Positions 24,046-34,400 of a DNA stretch of 64,000 nucleotides are shown here, piece after piece. The position numbers were made by a program, and so were the translations under genes. Location of the stretch: the NCBI RefSeq assembly GCF_002078875.1, contig NC_034438.1:22705030-22769029 (forward strand), read 5' to 3'. The notes beneath the pieces are model-generated. The model ran no database searches. It was not told the origin of the DNA and saw only the letters and a list, made by a program, of their open reading frames with translations. Within the stretch, counting starts at the first letter, position 1. Each line of letters opens with the position of its first letter. The stretch is from Numida meleagris (Eukaryota > Chordata > Aves > Galliformes > Numididae).

Positions 24046-24080
24046 ATATCATATCATATCGTATCGTATCGTATCATATT
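24046..24080 (+). repeat. Pentanucleotide microsatellite (RTATC)n
   Basis: Seven contiguous 5-base units: three ATATC, three GTATC, then ATATT. The block lies about 265 bases upstream of HOMER1 exon 6. The clean switch between unit types suggests expansion of an A-to-G variant unit. Confidence 0.9.
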
Positions 24081-24345
24081 ATGTGCATATTCTGGAATTA
24101 CAAGGTGTTGCATTTGGGAAGCTGGTGTGGATTTCATCCTCCTTAACATTTTATTAAAACAAAATAACTTGTTGAGCTGACATTTTAGAGGTTGTTTTCC
24201 AGTAATGATATATCTAATACTAAAAATTCTGTTGATGACTATTTTCTGCAGTTAAAGTTTGGATTATTTGAGTATTTGCATTCTCATTTGAACATTTAGT
24301 CATAGAGGTTTGAGGAGTCTGATCATTCTCATTCTGTTCTTGCAG

Positions 24346-24502
24346 TTCGACAATCAGCAAGCATTGGGAGGCAGAACTGGCCACACTCAAGGGTAATAAT
24401 GCCAAGCTCACAGCAGCCCTGCTGGAGTCCACTGCCAATGTAAAACAATGGAAACAACAACTCGCTGCATATCAGGAGGAAGCAGAACGTCTTCATAAGC
24501 GG
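24346..24502 (+). CDS. HOMER1: HOMER1 exon 6 (start of the coiled coil)
   Basis: HOMER1 is a postsynaptic-density scaffold. Its N-terminal EVH1 domain (not in this window) binds group I metabotropic glutamate receptors, IP3 receptors and Shank, and its C-terminal coiled coil makes the long isoforms multimerise. This exon follows TTCTTGCAG, starts with one base of a split codon, and encodes 52 residues: STISKHWEAELATLKG..., then LLESTANVKQWKQQLAAY, ending in ERLHKR before GTAAGT. It matches mammalian HOMER1 almost residue for residue from SKHWEAELATLKGNN on. It is the first exon found only in the long, constitutive isoforms; the short HOMER1a form ends before it. The length, 157 bases, is exactly 1 + 3x52. 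Confidence 0.97.
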
Positions 24503-25375
24503 GTAAGTCAAGGCAATCAGCCAGGATCATTGAGATGGAAGTAGTGGTGCATATATTCACTCATTTTGAAACAGAACAAATAAGTGGAATGTGGAAGTTT
24601 TAGGTAAATCTTTGACACAGACAATAATGATAACTTTAAAGCACATGGAGTTTCTCAGGAAGTTCCTTTCTATCAGTTCCTTTTCTGTAGAGGATTTTGT
24701 TGCAGCAGAAGTTATCTAGCTATAGGACACTTTTACCAGCATTCACTCTTCATTTTATGTCATCTGCATCATATTTGTTTCGGGACCTTCTCCATAAAAT
24801 GCTATGGAGTCATTATGTTCAGCTCCCTCTTGCCTTTAAGCCCATAGAAACATGACATCAGATCTGTAAGATAAAGAAATCCTCTCGTAGTTTCCAGAGG
24901 TACTGAAGTCCAACAGCTTCCTTTTGTCCTTGCACCAAGAGAAAACTGAGCATAGGATCAAGCTCACAATATACAATGAAAGATCTGCTCCTGCATTCAT
25001 ACGTGAGGGACAGGTTCCCATTCTCTTCACTTTTGCAGAAGTCTTTTGACAAACCAGAAGTTAGAGCATAGTGCAGGTAAGAGTAACAGTCTTTCGGGAG
25101 GAATAAAAGGTATGCAACGTTGAAGACTGCATTGTGAAAACAAGTATACAATTTGTTTTCTCTTTTCCTATGTAACACTGAATAAATTATAATAATTTAT
25201 TCACGTTTATCCACATGAATTTGTAATTGTAGCTTAGGACATATTTCTGTGCAAAGTGAAGGCAATCATAAGACATGCATGGAGGAAAGGTGTATTTGGG
25301 GTAAATTTATTACAGTTTTGTTAATATCAGGAGATGAACTTAGTTAAGAAAATTTAAAAAAAACAAAGGACCTTG

Positions 25376-25915
25376 TTGTGATTTGACCTGGCAGGTGGCT
25401 GAGCTCCACACAACTGTTCACTCACTCTCCCCATTCCCAGTGGGATGGGAGAGAGAATAGAAGAAAGGTAGAATTTGTGGGTTGAGAGAAAACTACTTAC
25501 TAAGATAGAGAAAAGGAAAAGGATAATAATTATGACAAATATATATGTATATATATATATATGCATATAATAAGTGATGCATAAGTAATTGCTCACTATC
25601 TCCCAACTGATGCCCAGCTAGCTCCCCAATCAGCAGAAGAGAGTGAGATGAACTCCCACCCTCTCCAAAACTCCTTCCACTTGATGTCATATGGCATGGA
25701 ATATCCCTTTGGCAAGTTTAAGTCAGCTGTTCTAATCCTGTTCCTTCCCAGCTCCTTGGACCCTTTGCTGAGAATGGCCTTGGCTCAATTCAACACTGCT
25801 TAGCAGGCAGCTATAATCATTGGTGTGTAATCAACATTGTTTTTCTCCTAGAACCAAAACATAGCGTCATACCAGACACTCTGAAGAAAACAATTCCATC
25901 CTAGCTGAAACTAAG
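25376..25915 (-). mobile_element. Solo LTR of avian endogenous retrovirus (ERVL-like), antisense
   Basis: On the - strand this 540-base block follows a common avian LTR pattern: a GCTAGGATGGAATTGTTTTC-like start near 25905, an internal AAAGGGATATTCCATGCCAT block at about 25690-25715, and a CTCTCTCCCATCCCACTGGG end region near 25440. No internal gag-pol-env sequence is seen, so it is probably a solo LTR left by recombination. The usual TATA box just downstream of the GATATTCCA block is not recognisable, so promoter function is doubtful. A (TA)n tract has expanded inside it. The family name is by resemblance only and the ends are approximate. Confidence 0.65.
25539..25562. repeat. (TA)n microsatellite inside the LTR
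   Basis: An AT dinucleotide run interrupted once by a G, lying in the middle of the LTR at 25.4-25.9 kb. LTRs of this type are not otherwise AT-repetitive here, so it probably expanded after insertion. Confidence 0.85.
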
Positions 25916-26369
25916 ACAGACCTATATACTTTTGTGCATGAAGACTGTATTCTTGAATAAACTGACAGATAGGAAAGGTCAAGTACAAACACAGCAGACC
26001 TTTTAATTTGATTTTATGTGCTGTATTCTCTTGTACAAAATAAGATATGGAAACTGTGGTTAGCCAAATCCTGTGAATTGCAAAAGGTTCTTTCAGACCT
26101 GCAGTGAACCTGTCTAGTGAAGGCTGTTAGTAGTCAGAGGATGTTGCATTAAAAGGCCAAAGAAGTTTGGCATAAAATAACCCCCTTTGCGTTCCAGCTT
26201 GTCCTCAGACATCAGAGGGTCTAGGAGTGGGTAGGCTTAGATTCTGGGTGATGCCCAATTTAACACTCTTAAGTCTGATTGCATTCCACAGATGCATTAT
26301 CATGATTATGGATTCACAAGTAGTCCACTGCTCAGCTCATCTAGTCATGTTCAAATGGGCTCTCACAGT

Positions 26370-27050
26370 GACCCTTAAAGAATTTGTCCACACCCAGTGA
26401 GAACTCTCATGGCAGGATTAGTGAATAGCGCAGTTTATTAAAGCAACAGAAATACAGATTATTTTGGATTGCTGTTGATAAATGAGCTATCTGCAAAGCA
26501 TGTGAGGATAACCAAAAATATGAATAATACGGCAAACTGCAAATGCATTAAATTATGGAGTGGCTCTGTACAACATATTCCCGTTTCCCACGGGCAGTAC
26601 TCAGCATAACTGTGTTTGCAAATCTCAACCAATAGGTGTCCCTATGGGGAGGAAGAGAGACTCAGCCCGTTGACTGATCTCAGAAGTCATCAATGATATC
26701 TTCTCTTTCATTCCTCCTCTCTTAAGCCGATTTTATACTATTTTCTTACTTTAAGGTGGATCTTAAGAGTGACTCTAGTCAAACAGAAAGGTGGAAAACT
26801 GCTGGTTCAGGGCTGGCTCCCTTCAACAAGGCAGTTTATCAGTTCCAGTAGTATCACCATGTCCCCATTCCTGAAAAGATTATCATGGAGTTTGACCATG
26901 GGGCCTCCACTCTGCTCTGCCCTCCATGCTGCTTTTTCTTAGGGTCATCTCCCTTGGTGCCTGCTAACAGATAAGATTTCAGGTCACATTAGGGAGCTAT
27001 CATGGAACAGATTATCCACCACATTCCACCCTGGGGTGTAAATTCTGTCA
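26370..27050 (-). mobile_element. Second LTR-like element, antisense
   Basis: This block has an LTR-like arrangement on the - strand. TATAAAA is at 26737-26731 and AATAAA at 26439-26434, in the correct order, with a moderately GC-rich U3-like part up to about 27050. It differs from the LTR 0.5 kb to its left, so it is a separate insertion of another family. No retroviral protein frame flanks it. The boundaries are estimated from the change in composition. Confidence 0.5.
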
Positions 27051-27069
27051 AGAAGTGGACATTTCAGTA

Positions 27070-28510
27070 TGTCACTTCCAGTAAATATTCCACATCATTG
27101 TATTGATATGAGGATGAGAAATTCTGCAGGCTGCACCTAACCTTCTCCTAACTCAGGAAGAGTAGCAAGAACTCCCATGACCTGAGAATCCATGGCAAAT
27201 ATCAGGTTGTTGGGAATGTCCTATATCTAGACTGACATGAAACTTGAAATCTTGCAATCCGAGCTAAATGAGTTTAATTGGGAAGAATGACATTTTGCAA
27301 TAGACTCTAAATGCATGTGTTCATCTGTTTAGATGAAATGCATGAAGTGTAATTAAAACTGGCATTTTTTTGCAAATTGTTTTCAATTCAAGAAATTGTC
27401 AGATGATGGCAAACTTGCTTTGCTTCAGAAATTTTCTGTTGAGGCAGAAGCTTGTCATATATGTTTGTATGGAGTGGCTTTCACTTGTCTCATTTAAGTG
27501 TCTCCTTTGGAATGGTGGAAGTTCCAACCTATGGTTCAGTTTTCTGAGTAAAAAATAATAATCGTAGTTGATACATTTATATAAATTATAAACTTTTGTC
27601 ATGATTACTACACTGCAGAAGTTCATGTGAATTTGACCACTGGTAGGTTTTACAGTGAATAACATTTTGCTAAAATATAGACATAATGAAGTGGCATTCT
27701 TCATAATAATATGTATTAATAACTTTAATTGCAAAGATGAGACAATACAGCTCTGATCTGACAAGGATAAGAAAGGTAATACAGAACAACAATTAACTGA
27801 ATTTCCTGCCCACTGCTGGGAGATCCACAAGACAAGATGATCAAGATGTGGTGGTAGATGATCCCTTTTTATTGATATTGCTGTCACTTAGTCCTGTCCT
27901 GTTACTGGCAAACACTATTAGATACATTCATTAATAGATTATTACTTTTTGTAACCTTTGCCAGACAAAATTCCTGCAATTATTTTGTATTTCTGAAGGA
28001 AAAAAAATGCTGTAACATGGGATCATCTGCACTGGCTCTTACAGTCATCTTCTACATGCTTGTATTAAAGTTTTCTATTATTTTTGACCATGAGACTTGC
28101 TGATGTCTTCCATATCTCTGTGCTTATGAGTCTCGGGTGTGCCTGTAAATTATTACAGGATAGTTCATCTAGAGTACTGCTCTCTATTGGAATTGCTTTA
28201 AGAGAAATATAGGTTTGGCTAACATTGCAAATCAAACTAGGCAAAAGTGTGCAGAGGATGTTAAAAAAAAAAATTGGTCATCTCAATCTGTTAGCGGTAC
28301 AGCACAATACAAAAGCTGTTCTAACCTGTGTGTTGGAAACTTTCAATTTGAAGTAGTCCTCCATTTCAGAAAATTGCAAACCAGATATTTCTCCATTACA
28401 CATACAGTTGTATGTGCTTGTGAAATGCTGCATCTGGATACTGTTGGCTATGGTATGTTCAGTAGCAAGCAGTGTTATGAAACTGTATGATGTAATCATT
28501 CTGTTAGGTT
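27070..28510. other. Intronic DNA; one long - strand frame
   Basis: The - strand is open from 27887 to 27399 (162 codons), which is long for AT-rich DNA. The translation shows no recognisable domain, no repeat, and only mixed hydrophobic and basic composition. It is not called as a gene. The rest of the stretch is featureless. Confidence 0.3.
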
Positions 28511-28513
28511 TAT

Positions 28514-29180
28514 CATAGAATTATAGAATTACAGAATGGGTTGGGTGGGAAGAGACCTTAAGGCTCATCCAGTTCCAATCCCCCTGACATGGGCAGGACT
28601 GCCATCCACCAGATCAGGCTGCCCAGGGCCCCAACATGCCCTTGAATGCTTCTCTGGGCAGCCTGTGCCAGTGCCTCACACCCACCCTCTCAGTGAAAAA
28701 TTTCATCCTAACATCTAACCTAAATCTCTCCTCTTTTAGCTTAAAGCTGTTACGCCCATCATTACGCACCATGACAAAGTGTCTCTCCACAGCTTTCTTC
28801 TAAATCGCCTTAAAGTACTGGAAGGCCGCTATGAGGTCTTCCCTCAGCCTTCTCTTTGTGCTGAATGTCCCCTTCTGCTTCAGCCTTTTATTGTAGAAGA
28901 GGTGCTCCAGCCCTCTGATCATCTTTGTGGCGTTCTCTGGACCTGCTCCATCAGCTCCACATCTTTCTTGTGCTGGGGGCCCCAGATCTGGACGCAGTAC
29001 TCCAGATGGGGCCTCACAAGGGCAGAGCAGAGGGGGACAACAACCTCCCTATTCCTGCTGGCCACTCCTCTTTTGATGCAGCCCAGAACATTGTTGGCCT
29101 TCCAGGCTGCAAGTGCATGCTGCTGGCTCATGTCCAGCTTCTCATCCACCAGAACCTCCAAGTCTTGTTCTCAGTGAGTT
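28514..29180 (-). mobile_element. CR1 LINE, 5'-truncated
   Basis: An antisense CR1 copy of about 665 bases. Its tail is at 28514-28540 (antisense 'catagaattatagaattac'). The - frame from 29161 to 28919 encodes the CR1 ORF2 C-terminus: [19 protein letters not shown], then LGCIKRGV, then [16 protein letters not shown]. Frames break downstream. It abuts the next CR1 copy. Confidence 0.93.
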
Positions 29181-29187
29181 TTTATCA

Positions 29188-29860
29188 GAGAATCATAGAA
29201 TCCCTAAAGTTGGAAGGAACCGTTAAGGGTCGTCTAGTCCAACTCCTCTGCAATGAACAGGGACATCTACAGCTAGATCAGGTTGCTCAGAGTCTCATCC
29301 AGCCTGACCTTGAATGCCTCCAAGGATAGGGCACCTACCCCCTATCTGGACAGTCTATTCTAGTGTTTCACTACTCCTACTGTAAAAAACATTTTTCCTT
29401 ATATCCAATCTAAATCTCCCCTCTTTTAGTTTGAAACCATTCCCCCTTGTCCTATCAGAAGGACCCTGTTCCCTTCTTTCTTATAATCCCCTTTTAGATA
29501 CCAAAAGGCCGCTATCAGGTCTTCCTGGAGCCTTCTCTTCTCCAGGCTGAACAGCCCCATCTCTCTCAGCCTTCCTCACAGAGAAGTTATTCCATCCCTT
29601 ATATCATTTTTGTGGCCCTCATCTGGACACTGTCCAGCAGGTCCATGTCTCTCCTGTACTGAGGACTCCACATCTGGATGCAGTACTCCAGGTGAGGCTT
29701 CACCAGCACAGAGCAGAGGGGCAGGATCACCTCCCTCGCCTTGCTGACGCTTATTTTAATGCAGCCCAGGATCCTGTTGGTTTTCTGGGCTGTGACGGCA
29801 CAGTGCTGGCTCATGTCCAACTTCCCATCCACCTGTGCTCCTAGTTCCTTTCTGGCAGGG
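29188..29860 (-). mobile_element. Second CR1 LINE in direct tandem
   Basis: A separate antisense CR1 whose 3' tail (29190-29215) touches the 5' end of the copy at 28.5-29.2 kb. The - frame from 29832 to 29599 holds the same ORF2 C-terminal block (LDMSQHCAVTAQKTNRILG, then PLCSVLVKPHLEYCIQMWSP). It differs clearly in sequence from its neighbour, so this is two insertions, not a recent duplication. Confidence 0.92.
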
Positions 29861-30652
29861 GTTTGCTCTATTCTTCCCTTCTTGTGAACTTGTTTTCCTA
29901 ATATCTATTTAAAGTTTGCCATGCTGCAACTTGCATGTGATGCCAATTCAAAAGTGAAATGCTGTTTGATCCAAAAGGAACTGTGTTGAAAAAGAGTGTA
30001 TAAATGATTTTTATAATTTACTTCAAGGAGAAAGAAAAGTTTGGAAATTAGTTTGCATGCTTAGCTGCAATGTAGTTGTTGTTTTATACGCACAAGTTGG
30101 CTATTATAGCATCTTTCCTGCTGGAGAAGAAGGATGTGAGTACATCTCCATGCTTTAGACAGATTTGGTCACTTGTAAGGTCATAGTGTTGTACAAAATA
30201 GACGAGCTTCCAAAATTAAGAACTGTACTTCCAGCTCTACGTGCCATGTTTAGAGCTATTTAATAATATATTTTGTGGTTTATGTATAATGTAATTGTGG
30301 CTTTAAGTTTGGTGCCTGAGTCATCAATCTGTAAGCCACAGCAGACTCATATCCTCTGTCAAGTGTGATGGTGTTGGGGAAGTAATGCATTTGTATTAGC
30401 AAATTTTATGTTATTATTTCTGTTTTTAGTTTCCTCTTTGTATAAATAGCCTTATAAATACCCTTATTTACATAAATAGTTGCCTCTTTATGTAAATAAA
30501 GTTGTTTCTAATACTATCTATTATAGGTAAGATTTTATGGTACCATTTTCATCAGCTTCAAGCTTGTCATAATTTACTTATAGACATACTTTTGTTTTGC
30601 TTTATATCTCATATTTTCTGTTATTCACTGTGATAAAATGAGTCTTTTGGCT

Positions 30653-31485
30653 CAGAGAATCATAGAATCATGGAGGTTGGAAAAGTTCTTCAAGATCGCC
30701 ATGCCAACCATTAGCTTACCTACTGAGTCTCATCACTAAATCTTGTCTATTAGTGCTACATCCACTTGTCTCTTCAGTATGTTCAGGGATGAGAACGCCA
30801 CCTCTTCCCTGGGCAGTCTGTTCCTGTGCTTGGCCACCATCTTTGTGAAGGAATTCTTCCTATTGTCCAGTCTAAACCTCCCATGGCACAACTTGTTATA
30901 GCCATTTCCTTGCATCCTAACTTGTTACCTGAGAAAAGAGATGGACATCCACATCGCAGCAGCCTCCTTTCAGGTATCTGTAGAGAGCAAAGAGGTCTCC
31001 TCTGAGCCTTCTCTTCTCCAGACTAAACAATCTCAGTTCCCTCAGCTGCTCCTCTTCTTTCCTCTAGTCTCTTCACCAGTTTTATTGCTCTTCTCAGAAC
31101 ACATTTCAGCAATTCCGTATCCTTGCAGTGAGGGGCCCAAAACTGAACTCAGTTCTCAAGGTGTGGCCTCACCAACGCTGATTACAGTGGGACAGTTCCC
31201 TATGCCTGGTGGCCATACTGTTTCTGATACAACCCAGGATGCCACTGGCCTTCTTGGCCACCTGGGCACACTGCCAGCTCATCTTCAGCTGGCAGTTGAC
31301 CAGCACCCCTAGGTGCTTGCTGGGCAGCTTTATAGCTGCTTTTCCCCAAGCCCACCCTGCTGCATGAGGATGCTGTGACCTGGCAGTTAGCCTTGATGAA
31401 TGCCATACAATTGGATGTGGCCCATCAATTCATCCTATCCAGATCCCTCTGCAGAGCTTCCCGCTCTCATGCAGTACTCATTGTA
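30653..31485 (-). mobile_element. CR1 LINE, diverged subfamily
   Basis: The antisense tail 'gagaatcatagaatcatgg' at about 30655 opens an 830-base CR1-like element. The middle keeps the block order of CR1 3' regions ('cctgggcagtctgttcctgtg' and a conserved 'ccttctcttctccagac' block near 31010). The sequence differs from the other copies, so it is a different subfamily. Its reading frames are broken. Confidence 0.85.
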
Positions 31486-31489
31486 AGCT

Positions 31490-34400
31490 TTGCTTTTTGA
31501 GATGTTTTAAATTATTTTAAACCCAACATTTTTTACTCTGTAACTGCTTTCAAATTTGTCTGAAATAGTTTGTATCACAGTTCATGCTTTTTGAAATGTA
31601 GAGACAATTTATAATATCCCTGTATTTGATTTTTGTTTGCATATAAAAATTTCATTTAGTTTTTTTTCTAATTAAGATTTTCTCATCTATCAGTTCTGTT
31701 TCTCACATTAAACCACATTTATTTGCTTTCTCTGAGGCTTTTATCTTCTTTCTCCTGTTTATTTTCTGCATTAGTAATGCCTGGAGTTGAGAAAAAATAG
31801 AATACAGATTCACTGTGACTGAGTGTAAAGTTCTCCATAAATTAAAGTTTTGTGTTCTCTTCTGATATATTATGAGCTTAAGTCAGAAATATTGTATATT
31901 GGTATTTTGTCAGACATATTTTTCAAAAGTTCACTAAATTCTTGTATGGATTTTTCCTTCTAATAAATAGATAATCATTTTGAGAAGATATGAAGCCCAG
32001 TCAGGAGCTTAACTGAGAGTTCTAAACCTCCTGTCCTCTAATCTGCTCAGAAGCAGCTTAACAACAGAGATTTCCCTTAAACAGGGTTGGGGAGCATTCC
32101 ACATGTCCTGTGTAGCTTTTTGAAGTCAAAAAGGGACTCATGAGCTTAGAACAGCTTGGTAAAAGAAAAAAAAATCTGAAGTAGCTACTTCAGACAAATA
32201 AAATAGCATTGATACCAGCATTAATCTTGGTATCATAGAAAGGAAAGGATTGAATGATGATATGAATTATGGAAAGTAACCCAAAGTTTCACCTTTGTCA
32301 CGTAAAAAATGAAAACTGTGCATTTCTTGCGTGCTAGCGGCTAAAGTAAATCATCCTGTGACACTGGGCAATGGCACAGTGTAATAACACCACTGCATAC
32401 TAAGAATGCTACAGTCCTTGAAGATCATTCATCTGTAGGAAAAGAAACCTGTAATACCATTGTGAAGGCAAGTGATGGAGTTCTTGGGTATTTGTAAAAG
32501 AACAGAGAAGTAAACACCTGAATCCTAGGTTGTCATTTTACCAAGATTTCCTATGAAATAAGATACAGTTATCTTATTACATTCTGGTTCTCTCATCCAG
32601 TGAATGAAATGAGTACAAAGATGTCTTTTATCAATCTATATCTTATGTCAATCATCAAGAACACCTGACAAATAATGGACCTTGATTTCACTATTATTAA
32701 AGGAAATTTAAAATTGGACATTAAAAAAATGCATGAGCACACAAGAGAACGACCATTTTACTGAGCCATTTCTACACTACCTAAAGAAAACAAGTTTATT
32801 TTAATTATTCTTTAGATATTTTTAAATCATTTTAAATATGGGGCACCATACAAGCCATCCGCTCAGATTGTCTTAAAAATTTCTCAAGAAAATCTTTACA
32901 GAGCCTTATCAGTAACCTATTCATTTTCTCTACCTGCATTAATAATAGCCAAGATTCAATTTCAAACATGCAGATATGTGATTGCTTGCTGGTTCATAGC
33001 CAATATTGTGGACTTCTTACTTGCTGAGAAGTCAGTGTTCATTTGTTAGCACCAGTGTGAGGTTTCTGTGAATAACTGGTCTTATGTGAGTGAGGAAGGA
33101 AATTTCCTAAAATTGGAAATATGAAATAAGGTGACAGAAAGTTTGTTAACAAGAAAGTGATGAATGGAGTTTTAATTAAAAAAATAATAATTCTGGCAGT
33201 ATAGCCTTTTTTTGTGAGATGCCTCTCTCTTGTCATTCTCCCTTCAAGAATGTGTCCCTCCTCTTCCTACTGAACAATCTGAACTTACCTTATATTGAAA
33301 TTTAGATTAGTTGATTAAAGAAAAAACATGTCCAAGTTTAACTTCCTTCTTAAATTATTTTAAGTAGCATATGAGTCATGTTGTGCCATTTGTTTATAAA
33401 GTAAATAGATAAGCATTATGCAGGGTAAGTATGGTTAGCTTGGCAATATAATTGAAACAGAGGGATTACAGAGGGATTTTGCTAACATTTTTTAATGCAT
33501 TTGATTGAAACAAATGAGTATACAGATTAATGAGTCCTGAGTGCACAGAAAATAGACAAATCAATACTTTACATATACAGTCTATTAATCTGGAATTGCA
33601 GTCAAATTCTTGTTGTGCTTAAAAGTCTTGAAAAAGAAAAAAATTAGTAAGGTAGCTCTTGCCCAAGTGATGTTAAGTGATGTTAAATATTGACTAAATG
33701 TTCAAGAGGGATGTTCTGAGGAGTATTGAGGTTAGAAACAACATAGTAAGATTTGGAAAAGCTAATTTTTATAACTGTTATACTCAAGTCTCTAGAAGGT
33801 ATGTGGGAAAACAGTAACTTTACTTTTAATTTTTGAAATTACAGTATGTTCCTAAAAGAAGAGTTTCTGTTTTAGAGGAGGCAGTAATTATCTGCTTAAG
33901 GATAATTCCTCATCATGGAACTAGTTTCTAAAAAAAAGTAATCCAGAGTGGTATTTTAAAAGTGCTTGAGAAGAGCCTTGTGAAGGGTGGCCATCTTCTT
34001 TGTGTGATATTAGGGGATAACCAAAGGAGAAAATCCAAATATTTTGTTTCAAGGAGTGTGTATTTTCTTGTCAGATATACATTTTGGTTCCCCCAAATCC
34101 ATTTCAACTATCATAAATTTCATATTGCTTTTGTTATTGGCTTTTGTTGGCTAGCACATACTCTCAGGTCCCTCTCTGTGTAATTCCTAATACTAATAGT
34201 CCACGAATAGTCTTTATCAAAGATTCAATCCTTGTTTAATATTTACAATTTCTTAAAAGGATTGTCCTTTTTCACACTGAGCAGGTGAATCAGGTAATGG
34301 TTGTTTTGTTTCCTGAAATCAGAACGTGAAGCCCACTTTTTTTACAGAAAGTCAGTGAACATAAGCAAGCCCTTTCTGTCTTTTTTTGTTTGCCTTGTTT

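Larger units (their letters stand above)
1..24345 (+). other. HOMER1: HOMER1 intron 5 (3' part)
   Basis: Everything upstream of the first recognised HOMER1 exon is taken as the 3' part of the preceding intron, because exon 6 opens with a split codon behind a good acceptor (TTCTTGCAG). The stretch holds CR1 fragments, scattered A/T-rich DNA and a possible antisense gene remnant, listed separately. In mammals the short activity-induced HOMER1a mRNA ends by reading into intron 5. I could not recognise that alternative end or its AU-rich 3' UTR here, so it may lie upstream of the window. Exon numbering follows the mammalian gene and is inferred. Confidence 0.75.

Noticed and set aside
1..24345. 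HOMER1a/Ania-3 alternative 3' end
   Set aside because: Expected somewhere in intron 5, but no recognisable short-isoform tail or dense AU-rich element cluster could be assigned.
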